A DNA stretch of 64,000 nt from Photobacterium profundum SS9 (GTDB lineage: Bacteria > Pseudomonadota > Gammaproteobacteria > Enterobacterales > Vibrionaceae): positions 2,803,411 to 2,867,410 of the forward strand of contig NC_006370.1 in assembly GCF_000196255.1 (NCBI RefSeq), given 5' to 3'. Below, piece by piece: positions 54,038 through 63,915 of this stretch (within the stretch, counting starts at the first letter, position 1; each line of letters begins with the position of its first letter). The translations under genes were made by a program, and so were the position numbers. The notes beneath the pieces were generated by a model, which was not told the origin of the DNA, ran no database searches, and worked only from the letters and a program-made list of their open reading frames with translations.

Positions 54038-56029
54038 TTGTTAAATCATACTTTTTTCCCCTTCAATCACCTTCAGAGCCCTATTTGGGTTTTTGATATT
54101 GATAATAAGACAATCATCTGGGCTAATTTAAGCGCTTTACCGCTTTGGGAAGCCGATTCCTTAAATGAATTAACCTCTCGTGATCTTGCTCACGATATGT
54201 CTGAAGCAGTAGAAGCCACATTAAATGGTTACCGCTTACGTTTTAATAAAGATGAAATAATTAAAACTTGGTGGAATTTCACACCAAAACAAATTTTAAA
54301 AAAAGCATTATGTGTATTCTCTGGTCTTAAGTTACCCGATGGCCGTACTGCAATGTTAGTCGAAGTCATCGCTGAAGAATCGACATTACAACGTGACCTC
54401 GCCTTCACTGATTGCTCAAACCTTGCCTTACTTTTTAGTAAGGAAGGAAGATTAGTCAGTGCTAACAATGCCTTTACCCTTTCTTTCGGTAAATATCTGC
54501 ACGATCTCGCAAACTTCCTTGGTGATATCAGTAGTGCTGACTCATGGCTCAATAAAGCGAAAACAGACGGTACGATTCACTACAAAAAACTATGCTGGAC
54601 GGGTCAAAGTCACCTTTGGTTTGATATAGAAGGAAAGTGGTTAAAAGACAAACAGCAACTACTCTTACATCTTACTAATATCAGCCCAGAAAAAGAGAAA
54701 TTAAGGAAAGCAAAATATAATGCAGAACATGATTTCTTAACTGATTTATTAAACCGCCGTGGCATTTCAAACGCGATAAACGAATCAAACCATCAACAAC
54801 AGCCGTATAGTTTGTTATTCCTCGATATCGACGGTTTTAAAATGATCAATGATACTTATGGCCATGCTATTGGTGATAAGTTATTAAAAGCGATAGCAAT
54901 ACGTTTAAGAGAAACCCTGCAACATAAAGGACTCTTAGCGCGTTTCGGTGGCGATGAATTCATAATTCAAGTTGAACACCGTAATGTTCAAAACACACCT
55001 TCATTTGCTAAAGACATTATTGCTAAACTGAATAAGCCCTTCCATTTAAAAGAAGTGGGAGAATTATCGATTGGTTGTAGTATTGGTACCGCTAGCTACC
55101 CTGATGATGCTGATAATATTGAAACATTAGTCACTCAAGCAGATATGGCCATGCACCGTGCTAAGCTGCGAGGAAGAAACTGTAGCCATCACTTTTCACC
55201 TGATATGGCGGAAGCACTGTATCGAAAAATGATATTGCGCCATCATTTAACCCTCGCGTTAGAAACTGAAGCGTTCGAACTGTATTACCAACCAATCATT
55301 GATTTAAAAACGCGAAAACTGAAAGGATTTGAAGCGTTAATTCGTTGGTATGATGAAGAATTAGGTCAAGTATCACCCGCCGAATTTATTCCATTAGCCG
55401 AAGAAACGGGTCAAATAGTCCCGCTGGGTAAATGGATATTTAAAACGGCTTTTTTACAACTGGCAGCATGGCAAAAAAAGTATGATAAAGCCTTCATGAT
55501 GAGTGTTAATTTATCGAGAGCACAATTACAAGCTAGCTTGGCTCCCACCATTGAAGCGATGATTCTGCACTATAATATCAACCCTGCAAAATTAGCGCTT
55601 GAATTAACAGAATCAACTATGCTGCAGGAATATGATGATGCAAAACAATGCTTAGAAGACCTTGCGGCATTGGGAATCGAATTATACTTGGATGACTTTG
55701 GCACTGGTTACTCGTCTTTATCACAACTTCAAGATCTGCCGATTAGCACGGTAAAACTCGATCAAAGCTTTGTGCAAGGAAACCACAAAGGAAGCCGCGC
55801 AATTATCGAAGCCACTAAAGCGATTTGTGAAAAATTGGATTTAAAAGTCGTTGCCGAGGGTGTTGAAACAATCGAGCAATTAAAATATTTGCAAATGTGT
55901 AACTTTGATTATTGCCAAGGCTACTATTTAGCGAAACCCATGCCTGCTCATCAATTAGAAGCCAGTGGGTTTGCGTTACTGAATGAAGTACCTGAATTAC
56001 CTCATCATAGTCTTTTTCATTCACAGTAA
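54038..56029 (+). CDS. PAS-GGDEF-EAL protein (cyclic di-GMP enzyme)
   Basis: 663 residues, no membrane segment. Two PAS-like regions (LQSPIWVFDIDNKTIIWAN and ALLFSKEGRLVSANNAF), GGDEF domain at about 235-390 with intact ARFGGDEF, EAL domain at about 400-650 with FEALIRWYD, NLS, ELTES, DDFGTGYSS, KLDQSF and AEGVET all present. Both cyclase and phosphodiesterase sites look complete, so net activity cannot be told. The start is TTG 54038; an ATG would only occur far inside the first PAS. Monocistronic, strong terminator downstream. Confidence 0.9.
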   Translation: MLNHTFFPFNHLQSPIWVFDIDNKTIIWANLSALPLWEADSLNELTSRDLAHDMSEAVEATLNGYRLRFNKDEIIKTWWNFTPKQILKKALCVFSGLKLPDGRTAMLVEVIAEESTLQRDLAFTDCSNLALLFSKEGRLVSANNAFTLSFGKYLHDLANFLGDISSADSWLNKAKTDGTIHYKKLCWTGQSHLWFDIEGKWLKDKQQLLLHLTNISPEKEKLRKAKYNAEHDFLTDLLNRRGISNAINESNHQQQPYSLLFLDIDGFKMINDTYGHAIGDKLLKAIAIRLRETLQHKGLLARFGGDEFIIQVEHRNVQNTPSFAKDIIAKLNKPFHLKEVGELSIGCSIGTASYPDDADNIETLVTQADMAMHRAKLRGRNCSHHFSPDMAEALYRKMILRHHLTLALETEAFELYYQPIIDLKTRKLKGFEALIRWYDEELGQVSPAEFIPLAEETGQIVPLGKWIFKTAFLQLAAWQKKYDKAFMMSVNLSRAQLQASLAPTIEAMILHYNINPAKLALELTESTMLQEYDDAKQCLEDLAALGIELYLDDFGTGYSSLSQLQDLPISTVKLDQSFVQGNHKGSRAIIEATKAICEKLDLKVVAEGVETIEQLKYLQMCNFDYCQGYYLAKPMPAHQLEASGFALLNEVPELPHHSLFHSQ

Positions 56030-56040
56030 ACTAACGATAT

Positions 56041-56068
56041 AAAAAAGGTCTCTAACGAGACCTTTTTT
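56041..56068. terminator. Bidirectional terminator
   Basis: AAAAAAGGTCTC-TAAC-GAGACCTTTTTT, symmetric; serves the GGDEF-EAL gene and the convergent TSUP gene. Confidence 0.92.
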
Positions 56069-56110
56069 ATGACAATCCTGCATTTTTAAATCGCTTGAAT
56101 ATAAGTTCCT

Positions 56111-56839
56111 TTATGCCATTAAAGGGCTCAACCCTTGCCACATAGCCAGCACACCAGAAACAGAACATAAAATCAAAAGGGCATAACGCACCCATTCAGC
56201 CTTAATTAAATGCTGAACTCGGTATGCGAACCACGTGCTAATTAATGACGCAGGTAATAACATTATTCCGTACTTAAAATGCCACCAGCTGAAATGCCCA
56301 GTTGCAGACAAGGCAACTAGTGATAACACACAGCTAAATGCAAAATACCCAGCAAGATTTGCGCGTAATTTACCCGCTTCTGCATGCTGTAATACTAACG
56401 CCATTGGGGGGCCGCCGATGCTGGTAGTTGTCCCCATAACACCAGATGCAAACCCCGCCCAAAAAAGCGCTTTCGGCGTAGGTCGTATACGCACTTTCGT
56501 TAAACTGATAACAACAGCTAATAACACACCAATACCCAGCACTAACGCCAAGGATTCAGACGTAATATACATCAGTAAAATACCGGCAACGATAGTACCA
56601 GGAACACGACCAACGAATGCAGCGGTTAAGCCTTTAAACGATAACATGTGGCGATACTGCCACATGTTAAACAACGCGAGAAAAAAGCCCACTAGCGTAA
56701 TTACGCCCGGCACAAATTTAGGTTCAAAGAAATAAATAATTGGAGCTGCAACAATTGCCATTCCAAAACCGACAGTGCTTTGAACAAAACAACCCGCAGC
56801 CAATGCGAGAGCACAATAAATAAGTGTTGTGGTGTCCAT
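56111..56839 (-). CDS. TSUP-family (TauE/SafE) membrane transporter
   Basis: 242 residues, about eight membrane helices. The two internal repeats carry GCFVQSTVGFGMAIVAAPII and GFASGVMGTTTSIGGPPMAL, hallmark motifs of the sulfite/organosulfur exporter family TauE/SafE. Substrate unknown; export of sulfite, sulfoacetate or other small anions is possible. 27 bp after the methyltransferase gene, same strand, so probably one operon. cysB lies further upstream. Confidence 0.88.
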   Translation of the reverse strand: MDTTTLIYCALALAAGCFVQSTVGFGMAIVAAPIIYFFEPKFVPGVITLVGFFLALFNMWQYRHMLSFKGLTAAFVGRVPGTIVAGILLMYITSESLALVLGIGVLLAVVISLTKVRIRPTPKALFWAGFASGVMGTTTSIGGPPMALVLQHAEAGKLRANLAGYFAFSCVLSLVALSATGHFSWWHFKYGIMLLPASLISTWFAYRVQHLIKAEWVRYALLILCSVSGVLAMWQGLSPLMA

Positions 56840-56866
56840 CTTCTGTTTAGCCCTTGTCTGTCGTTG

Positions 56867-58063
56867 CTAGCTATCTTTACGCTCAGCATGAATAAGTATA
56901 TTTCGTGGTGTTACCGGTTTATCACAGAATGTGCCTAGGGATACGTCATAATTTGACTGCTCTAAATAACAAACACGATCAAGGACTAGCCACATTTCTA
57001 GCGGGCGTCGAAATAGCTGACGAACTAATTCCATTCGTTCAATAATGCCATGTCGTCGTTCACCTTCTTGCTGCCAATATTCAAAATCAATATTTGGTCT
57101 TAGCTCTATATTTTTCTTCTCAGCAGCCCATAGGCAAAATGCAACAAAACCTTCATTTAATAATGCTTTATGTACATTGGGAACGGGTAAATATTCATCG
57201 TTATCTAGCAGATGCCGCTGTAACGAGTCAAAGCCTAAACGAAAACTGACTTCTAAAAAACGTTGGCGTCGAATACGCTTCCCTGCAGTAACCGTTTCTT
57301 GTAATGGTAAACGTAAATCGTGTTTGTTTAGGGAAATCGTACTTTGTTTCGCTGTATACGAAAGCGGTTGGTATATTTCAGACCGAATTAAATGATAACA
57401 ACACGGCGACACACTTACCGCAGCACCTTGTCGCTCTACCACTCGCTGTAATAGCGACACATGTAGATCACCACATGCGTGTAGTGCAACAGCATGTTGT
57501 TTGGATTGAATATGAGGATCACTACTCTCATCAAATGCATCAGCTTGTACAAAATGAATCGGTAATTTAAGTTGCTTAGCAGATGCTTCACCATCAACAC
57601 AAAGCTGTTGCTGCCACTCCAAACTCGTGACTGGCATATCATGGGTTGCCGCTAAAATACGGCCAAGATACCCTTTACCTGCACACCACTCTAACCAAGG
57701 TAATTGCAAACGTGGTAATGCCGCATTAAAAGCATTTATTTGAGTCCACTTTCGCCCTGGAATACCCGTATTTAAGCCATAGGGCACATCGATATCCATT
57801 GATGCTAATGGTTGGCATAGCGATAATTGGTGCAACACAGCAGCGTCTGGAATCCAGCAGGATAAAGCGGCGACCAATTTATCACTATCTGCATTTAATT
57901 CTTCAAGTTGTTGCTCATTTAAGCTGTTCAGCCATGCACACATCTCGGGGTGTGTTTGCAACCATACACAGTCTTTTTCAGCAAAAGGCATAAATTGCCA
58001 AAACGCTTTATTTCTCGACAGTACATCATCAAGTTGTCGAAATTGTTGGGCATAGCCAGCCAT
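56867..58063 (-). CDS. SAM-dependent methyltransferase-like protein
   Basis: 398 residues. SAM motif LEWCAGKGYLGRILA, then SLEWQQQLC, VALHACGDLHVSLLQ and SVSPCCYHLI resemble the Methyltransf_32-type family, which is annotated without known substrate. The Cys pair in SPCCYH is conserved in such proteins. Start ATG 58063. First gene of a two-gene unit with the TSUP transporter. Function undetermined. Confidence 0.75.
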   Translation of the reverse strand: MAGYAQQFRQLDDVLSRNKAFWQFMPFAEKDCVWLQTHPEMCAWLNSLNEQQLEELNADSDKLVAALSCWIPDAAVLHQLSLCQPLASMDIDVPYGLNTGIPGRKWTQINAFNAALPRLQLPWLEWCAGKGYLGRILAATHDMPVTSLEWQQQLCVDGEASAKQLKLPIHFVQADAFDESSDPHIQSKQHAVALHACGDLHVSLLQRVVERQGAAVSVSPCCYHLIRSEIYQPLSYTAKQSTISLNKHDLRLPLQETVTAGKRIRRQRFLEVSFRLGFDSLQRHLLDNDEYLPVPNVHKALLNEGFVAFCLWAAEKKNIELRPNIDFEYWQQEGERRHGIIERMELVRQLFRRPLEMWLVLDRVCYLEQSNYDVSLGTFCDKPVTPRNILIHAERKDS

Positions 58064-58189
58064 GTAGTCGTTCTCAAATACAGAATGGTTTAATTGGCCG
58101 ATATTTTATACTAATTTCTCCATAGTGCTGAGACTAATTGTGTCACTTTCATCTCACCAGCATCAAAATAGGCATCAGTAAGCAGACAT

Positions 58190-58217
58190 AAAAAAACGCT
58201 AACTCAGCGTTTTTTTT
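58190..58217 (-). terminator. cysB terminator
   Basis: AAAACGCT-AACTC-AGCGTTTT with T-runs on both strands, after the cysB stop. Confidence 0.88.
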
Positions 58218-58248
58218 AAGCATTGTCATTAAAAACTAAAAGGAATGG

Positions 58249-59235
<987 letters not shown>

Positions 59236-59511
59236 CTATAGTCCATTACATTTTATACCAATTACAAGTAAGCATTGAATATTCTGGGGGTGACTATTCA
59301 ACGAGGTTAATATCAGTCTGTAACCATGTAATTCATATTGTTACATAGCGATTGTACGGGTTTTGATAATGTTTGTTTGCTCTTTTTCGCATTAACACCA
59401 AGGCGGTCTACTTATTGCTTTTAAATCTTTATTAAATTATCTCTTTTAATCGGCATATAACTCAAATTAACACAATTCCTATTAACTTTGAGGGATCTCG
59501 CTATCACCAAA

Positions 59512-59573
59512 AAGATAGATGGTGTATCTTACAAGTTCGACTAAAAAAATCGCATGGAAGATAGACGTATCTT
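59512..59573 (+). promoter_or_regulatory. Two related inverted repeats next to a start codon
   Basis: AAGATA-GATGGTG-TATCTT (59512-59530) and AAGATA-GACG-TATCTT (59558-59573) share both arms; the second ends on the base before ATG 59574. The rest of the 350-bp gap (59224-59573) shows nothing else recognisable. The repeats may be an operator pair or, in RNA, hairpins that control translation. Confidence 0.45.
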
Positions 59574-60335
59574 ATGAGTATACCTTTAGTAATAGGCCTA
59601 TTTGCCTTGTTGCTGATATTGATCGTTGGCTATAACGTTATTATTCAGTACCGCCAACGTTTAGAGAGTGAGAAACAACAAGAACTGGCAAAACATATCG
59701 CCGTTATAGATGCGACTGAAGATCTAATTGGTAATGCGCATCACTTACCTTACAGCAAAGAATTATTAGTCTGCCTAAATCAGCGTATCTTATTTGCCTT
59801 ACAATCTATGAGCGATACAGATCCTACGGAAAAGAGCCTACCAGCACGTATTAAAAATGTTGCTGAACAAATTAAGCACTTACAAGCTAATTACTCGAAT
59901 GCGGATGTGGCAAGCTTTAAAACGCCAAGTACAGATAAGCAAGCCATCGGCATGTTACAACTGGTTAAGCGCCTCAAAACGGTCATTAAAAATGAACACA
60001 GTAAAGGTCGCCTAGCGACTCAAGCTTTTGTAGCAGAAAATGCTCGCCTTGAAGGTATTCAACTACGCATCAACATTGAAAATGTCGTTAAACGAGCTAA
60101 CGATGCTCGTCTGAAACGCCAACTGGGTACAGCCAAACAATTGTTGAAAAAAGGCATTGATGTTCTGTCTAGCAAGAATGATAACTACGCCAATAAAGCC
60201 CGTGAAAAGCTGCAAGTCATGCTAGGTGAAATTGATAATAGTCAATCACTAAACCACGAGCAAGAACGCCAACAAATCATTGATAAAGAACACGATGAAT
60301 TGGATGTATTGTTCCAGCCAAAACGCAAATGGTAA
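59574..60335 (+). CDS. One-TM coiled-coil protein of unknown function
   Basis: 253 residues. The N-terminal helix SIPLVIGLFALLLILIVGYNVI anchors it in the inner membrane, followed by a long, basic, helical cytoplasmic part (residues 25-250; LVKRLKTVIKNEHSKGRLATQ, NDARLKRQLGTAKQLLKKGIDVL). Similar proteins occur in Vibrionaceae and are sometimes named DNA repair ATPase, but no P-loop is visible. No clear ribosome site; GGAAG is 13 nt upstream, at the foot of a small hairpin. Followed by a strong terminator. Confidence 0.6.
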   Translation: MSIPLVIGLFALLLILIVGYNVIIQYRQRLESEKQQELAKHIAVIDATEDLIGNAHHLPYSKELLVCLNQRILFALQSMSDTDPTEKSLPARIKNVAEQIKHLQANYSNADVASFKTPSTDKQAIGMLQLVKRLKTVIKNEHSKGRLATQAFVAENARLEGIQLRINIENVVKRANDARLKRQLGTAKQLLKKGIDVLSSKNDNYANKAREKLQVMLGEIDNSQSLNHEQERQQIIDKEHDELDVLFQPKRKW

Positions 60336-60382
60336 ACACCAGACAGCATAAGGCAGATATTGAACATCGATAATTATTGAAG

Positions 60383-60405
60383 AGGTCGCAGGTGCGACCT
60401 TTTTT
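60383..60405 (+). terminator. Terminator of the one-TM protein gene
   Basis: AGGTCGC-AGGT-GCGACCT followed by T5. Confidence 0.92.
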
Positions 60406-60491
60406 ACGACTGCGCTATTTTTATATTGCCACCAATAGTCGAGTAATCATTTAATATTTACGCAGAAACATACCACTAGATAGAACCGATT

Positions 60492-61283
60492 ATGAATAAA
60501 ACTCAACAGATGATTGACGAGCTACTCTCGCCAATCAAACAGTTCTTATACTGTGAAACCCCTGATGCGTGGATAAACGAAGCCATTAAACCTGAAAACT
60601 TAACAGGATTACTGGTCGATCACTGTAACTGCGAGCTAAAAGCAAGCCAAACGGCCATGTGGCTGATCCGCAAATACGCGGTAGATGCAGATAGTGGCAA
60701 AGCATTACTCGAATGGGCAAAACCTTATGAAGATTTTGTCTATGGCAGAGTGCGAAATACAGACGCCTTTCATGGCAAAAAAAATGGGTTGTCAGCGCCT
60801 TTAGTTGCCAAAGAAGGCTTTGCACATGGTCCTGAACTTATCGACAAAATGGTTCGCTTAATCAAAGAAGAGTTCCACCACTTTGAACAAGTATTAGATA
60901 TCATGGTAAGCCGTAACATCCCTTACAGTAATTTAAGTGCGGGACGTTATGCGAAAGGGCTAATGAAAGCGGTTCGTACACACGAACCTGCAACGTTAAT
61001 TGATAAGTTGATTGCTGGCGCATATATCGAGGCACGATCTTGTGAGCGCTTTGCTAAATTAGCCCCATTTTTAGACGACGAATTACAGAAATTCTATATT
61101 TCATTATTACGCTCAGAAGCGCGTCACTATCAAGATTATTTACAACTCGCAGAACAAATTGCAGGGCACAACATTTCAGACCGTATTCGTATCATCGGTG
61201 AAAAAGAAGCTGCGTTAATTAACTCAGAAGACAATATGTTCCGATTTCATAGCGGCATACCTGCTGCGTGTTCAGCGGTCTAA
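60492..61283 (+). CDS. miaE: tRNA-(ms2io6A)-hydroxylase MiaE
   Basis: Diiron monooxygenase that hydroxylates ms2i6A at position 37 of tRNAs reading UNN codons. 263 residues, ferritin-like four-helix bundle. Iron ligands are in KEEFHHFEQVL (E-xx-H) and the second set in IEARSCERF and RSEARHYQDY. Typical MiaE motifs such as CNCELKASQTAMWLI and GLSAPLVAKEGFAHGP are present. Monocistronic on the plus strand. Confidence 0.93.
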   Translation: MNKTQQMIDELLSPIKQFLYCETPDAWINEAIKPENLTGLLVDHCNCELKASQTAMWLIRKYAVDADSGKALLEWAKPYEDFVYGRVRNTDAFHGKKNGLSAPLVAKEGFAHGPELIDKMVRLIKEEFHHFEQVLDIMVSRNIPYSNLSAGRYAKGLMKAVRTHEPATLIDKLIAGAYIEARSCERFAKLAPFLDDELQKFYISLLRSEARHYQDYLQLAEQIAGHNISDRIRIIGEKEAALINSEDNMFRFHSGIPAACSAV

Positions 61284-61452
61284 TACCATCCACTCTTGTT
61301 AACTAGGCTTAGTATTTGATTGTCATTGATTATGGCATCATGAACGATTACACTAATTTCAGGGTTATAAATAGACCAATAAACTCACATTAAGCTTTGA
61401 TTTACTCGCTTTTTTCTGGATAAATACAATGAGATAACAAGGAGTAGTGAAT

Positions 61453-61596
61453 ATGCCAATTCTTGTTGATAATGGAATTATCGATCGCATTAATACTTCT
61501 TATCACTTTTTGAAACTTATGATCAGGGATCGCCATAAGGCTCATAATGAAACACTATTTGCCATTAGCAGTATAGCGATAGAGTGTAGTAAGTAA
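61453..61596 (+). CDS. Small protein, 47 aa, unknown
   Basis: Not recognised. It reads MPILVDNGIIDRINTSYHFL, then a basic stretch KLMIRDRHKAHNE and FAISSIAIECSK. It is not clearly membrane-spanning. AAGGAG sits 8 nt before ATG, an excellent ribosome site, and a terminator follows 15 bp after the stop, so a short independent gene is likely. Between miaE and a CysB paralog, same strand. Function unknown. Confidence 0.55.
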   Translation: MPILVDNGIIDRINTSYHFLKLMIRDRHKAHNETLFAISSIAIECSK

Positions 61597-61610
61597 GTAA
61601 CTAAATACCT

Positions 61611-61636
61611 AAGCCCTGCTATCGAGCGGGGTTTTT
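61611..61636 (+). terminator. Terminator of the 47-aa ORF
   Basis: AAGCCCTGCT-ATCG-AGCGGGGTTT stem (with G-U pairs) followed by T. Confidence 0.8.
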
Positions 61637-61661
61637 AATACTTATTCTCAGGTACGTTTAA

Positions 61662-62633
61662 ATGAAACTACAACAGCTACGCTATCTAAGAGCGATAGTA
61701 AATCATGATCTAAATATCTCAGCTGCATCAAAAAGTATCTATACCACGCAGCCAGGAGTAAGTAAGCAAATAGGCCTGCTTGAAGCAGAACTTGGTGTTA
61801 AGATCTTCGAGCGTAAAGGTAAAAATCTAAACGCGATTACCAGTATTGGTAAACAGATAATTGACGAAGGCATGAAAATGCTGGCTGTGGAAGAGCGGAT
61901 ATACGCTATCTCCAGAGATTATCTCAATCCTGAAGGTGGATGCTTGAACATCTATACAACCAATACGATTGCACGTTTCTTATTGCCTAAGACCGTCAAC
62001 AAATTTGTAAAGAAACACCCTGACATTACTTTCCACATTGGAGCCGCACATCCCGATGAGAATGGCGCTATTATCAAAAAAGGTCACTCTGACTTTTCTA
62101 TTGTTGCGCAAGATGTAGAACGAGATAAAGATCTTATCGTTCTTCCAGCTTATAAATGGTCACTAAGCCTAATACTCCCATCGAATCACCCATTGAGAAA
62201 AGAAAAAGACATAACTCTCGAAATGATCAGTAAATACAACCTGATTAGTTATGAATCGGGATCGACAGGGAAAATAGCGCAGGATAAAGCGTTTGCAGAA
62301 CAAGGTATAAATCCAACTTACTTCATGACCGCTATGGATGTTGACGTAATAAAGCAATACGTAAGCATGGATCTTGGTATCGGTATAATTGCAACAATTG
62401 CCGCTAAACAAATTTGCGACGGTGATATCGTTGCTATTCCTCTTAAAGGAATCATACCTGATTGCGACGCTTGGATTTGTTATAGCAGAAATGTCTTCTT
62501 GCAAAAGCACATGTATGACTTCATTGAAAGCTTTGCTCCGCACTTGAAACAAGAAGTAATGGAAGTGATTGCACACTCAACGAACAATGAAATAGTTAAG
62601 ATATCTCAAGAATTTGAGTTACCACGCTACTAA
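61662..62633 (+). CDS. LysR-type regulator, CysB/Cbl-like paralog
   Basis: 323 residues, the same length and layout as CysB in this window, but clearly diverged. Helix-turn-helix is in SAASKSIYTTQPGVSKQIGLLEAELG and effector domain in LNIYTTNTIARFLLPKTVNKF. The Thr-rich effector stretch TTHTQARY of CysB reads TTNTIARF, so the ligand may differ. Convergent with the M20D gene and a transporter fragment; control of those genes is possible but they do not share a promoter region. Confidence 0.85.
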   Translation: MKLQQLRYLRAIVNHDLNISAASKSIYTTQPGVSKQIGLLEAELGVKIFERKGKNLNAITSIGKQIIDEGMKMLAVEERIYAISRDYLNPEGGCLNIYTTNTIARFLLPKTVNKFVKKHPDITFHIGAAHPDENGAIIKKGHSDFSIVAQDVERDKDLIVLPAYKWSLSLILPSNHPLRKEKDITLEMISKYNLISYESGSTGKIAQDKAFAEQGINPTYFMTAMDVDVIKQYVSMDLGIGIIATIAAKQICDGDIVAIPLKGIIPDCDAWICYSRNVFLQKHMYDFIESFAPHLKQEVMEVIAHSTNNEIVKISQEFELPRY

Positions 62634-62675
62634 AAAAACCACTCAGGTACATAGTAGCAACTAGTATCTGAGTGG
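62632..62675. terminator. Bidirectional terminator
   Basis: CCACTCAG-G-TAC/GTA-T-CTGAGTGG stem. On the minus strand it is followed by T7, so it mainly ends the M20D gene. Confidence 0.85.
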
Positions 62676-62733
62676 GCATTCATTCTATTAGATGACAAAC
62701 ATGAGCGAATAGCTCAGTTAATCTGTCGCTAAG

Positions 62734-63915
62734 TTATTCTGTCGCTAGATTAATAAAGATCTGAGCGCCGACTAATAAGAAATCCTCATCGACAAAGTAA
62801 GGGTTTGAATGCAGATAATTACAAATGCCCTTTTCCTTATTACCCGAACCTAAGAAGAACATAGCGCCACGCTTATCGTCTATCGCTTCAATCATCAAGC
62901 TGAAATCTTCACTGCCAGTCATTGGTGTACAATTAGCATTAAGCAATTCAGATGGAACCGTTTGACTCGCAGCCTGAACAACACGGTTGTAAGCAAATTG
63001 ATGATTAATAATGGCAGGGTAACCACAATGAGTCATCGACGTTGTATAACCACGTAACTCACTTTGAGCAACAAGAGATGAAAAGCTATTTTTCAGCACC
63101 TGATCGGTTTCAGGATCCATTGAACGGATAGTGCCACGAGCTTGAACATTTGCAGCAACTGCATTTGGAATCGTACCACCATTAAACATCCCACAGACGA
63201 AAACAGCAGGCGAAAATGGATTCGTTTTCTTGGCTACAATATAGTCCATATCTTCAACGATACGTGCACCTTCACGAATAGCATCAAGGCCTTTATGTGG
63301 TGTTGAACCATGTGCTGATACACCTTGAATATCAAGTGTCCATGCACAGCCATATGAAGACATAATGCCGTTATTAACTAATACGGTGCCACATTCTTGT
63401 GCGGCGTCATTATGAAGGGCATAAACTTCATTAACACCATCCATACAACCAAGTTCAACCATTTTATTGGCGCCATCAACACGCATATCTTCTTCAGCCA
63501 TTTGGAAGATAAATCGAACATTGTGACGTAATTCTTCTTGGTTATTTGCCAAGTAATTTGCAGCAGTTAACGCAATAGTCATATGTGTATCATGACCACA
63601 GTTATGCGCACGGCCTTTATTCGTCGATGAATGCTCATTACACGTTAAGTCATCCATTTCAAGTGCATCCATATCGGCACGAAATGCAACCGTCTTCAAT
63701 GATGAATCAATAACCAGATCGGCTATAAAACCAGTATATCCATCATAAGACGTTACTTGATAGCCATAATCAACCATCAGTGATTTACAATATGTTGATG
63801 TTTCAACTTCTTCTCCTGATAATTCAGGAATCATATGAAGGTGACGACGGGTATTAATACTAAAATCTCGAAGTTCTAATACGTTTGCATTTAATTTGAA
63901 TTTACCTAGCGTCAT
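62734..63915 (-). CDS. M20D-family amidohydrolase (aminoacylase/IAA-amino-acid hydrolase type)
   Basis: 393 residues. Metal and catalytic residues fit M20D: FRADMDALEM, NCGHDTHMT (Cys and His ligands), QMAEEDMRVDGA (catalytic Glu pair), ALHND, and GSEDFSLMIEA. Such enzymes cleave N-acyl or aminobenzoyl amino acids. ATG 63915 overlaps the stop of the preceding membrane protein (TAATG), so hydrolase and probable transporter are translationally coupled: import, then cleavage, of an amidated substrate is the natural reading. Substrate unknown. Confidence 0.85.
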   Translation of the reverse strand: MTLGKFKLNANVLELRDFSINTRRHLHMIPELSGEEVETSTYCKSLMVDYGYQVTSYDGYTGFIADLVIDSSLKTVAFRADMDALEMDDLTCNEHSSTNKGRAHNCGHDTHMTIALTAANYLANNQEELRHNVRFIFQMAEEDMRVDGANKMVELGCMDGVNEVYALHNDAAQECGTVLVNNGIMSSYGCAWTLDIQGVSAHGSTPHKGLDAIREGARIVEDMDYIVAKKTNPFSPAVFVCGMFNGGTIPNAVAANVQARGTIRSMDPETDQVLKNSFSSLVAQSELRGYTTSMTHCGYPAIINHQFAYNRVVQAASQTVPSELLNANCTPMTGSEDFSLMIEAIDDKRGAMFFLGSGNKEKGICNYLHSNPYFVDEDFLLVGAQIFINLATE

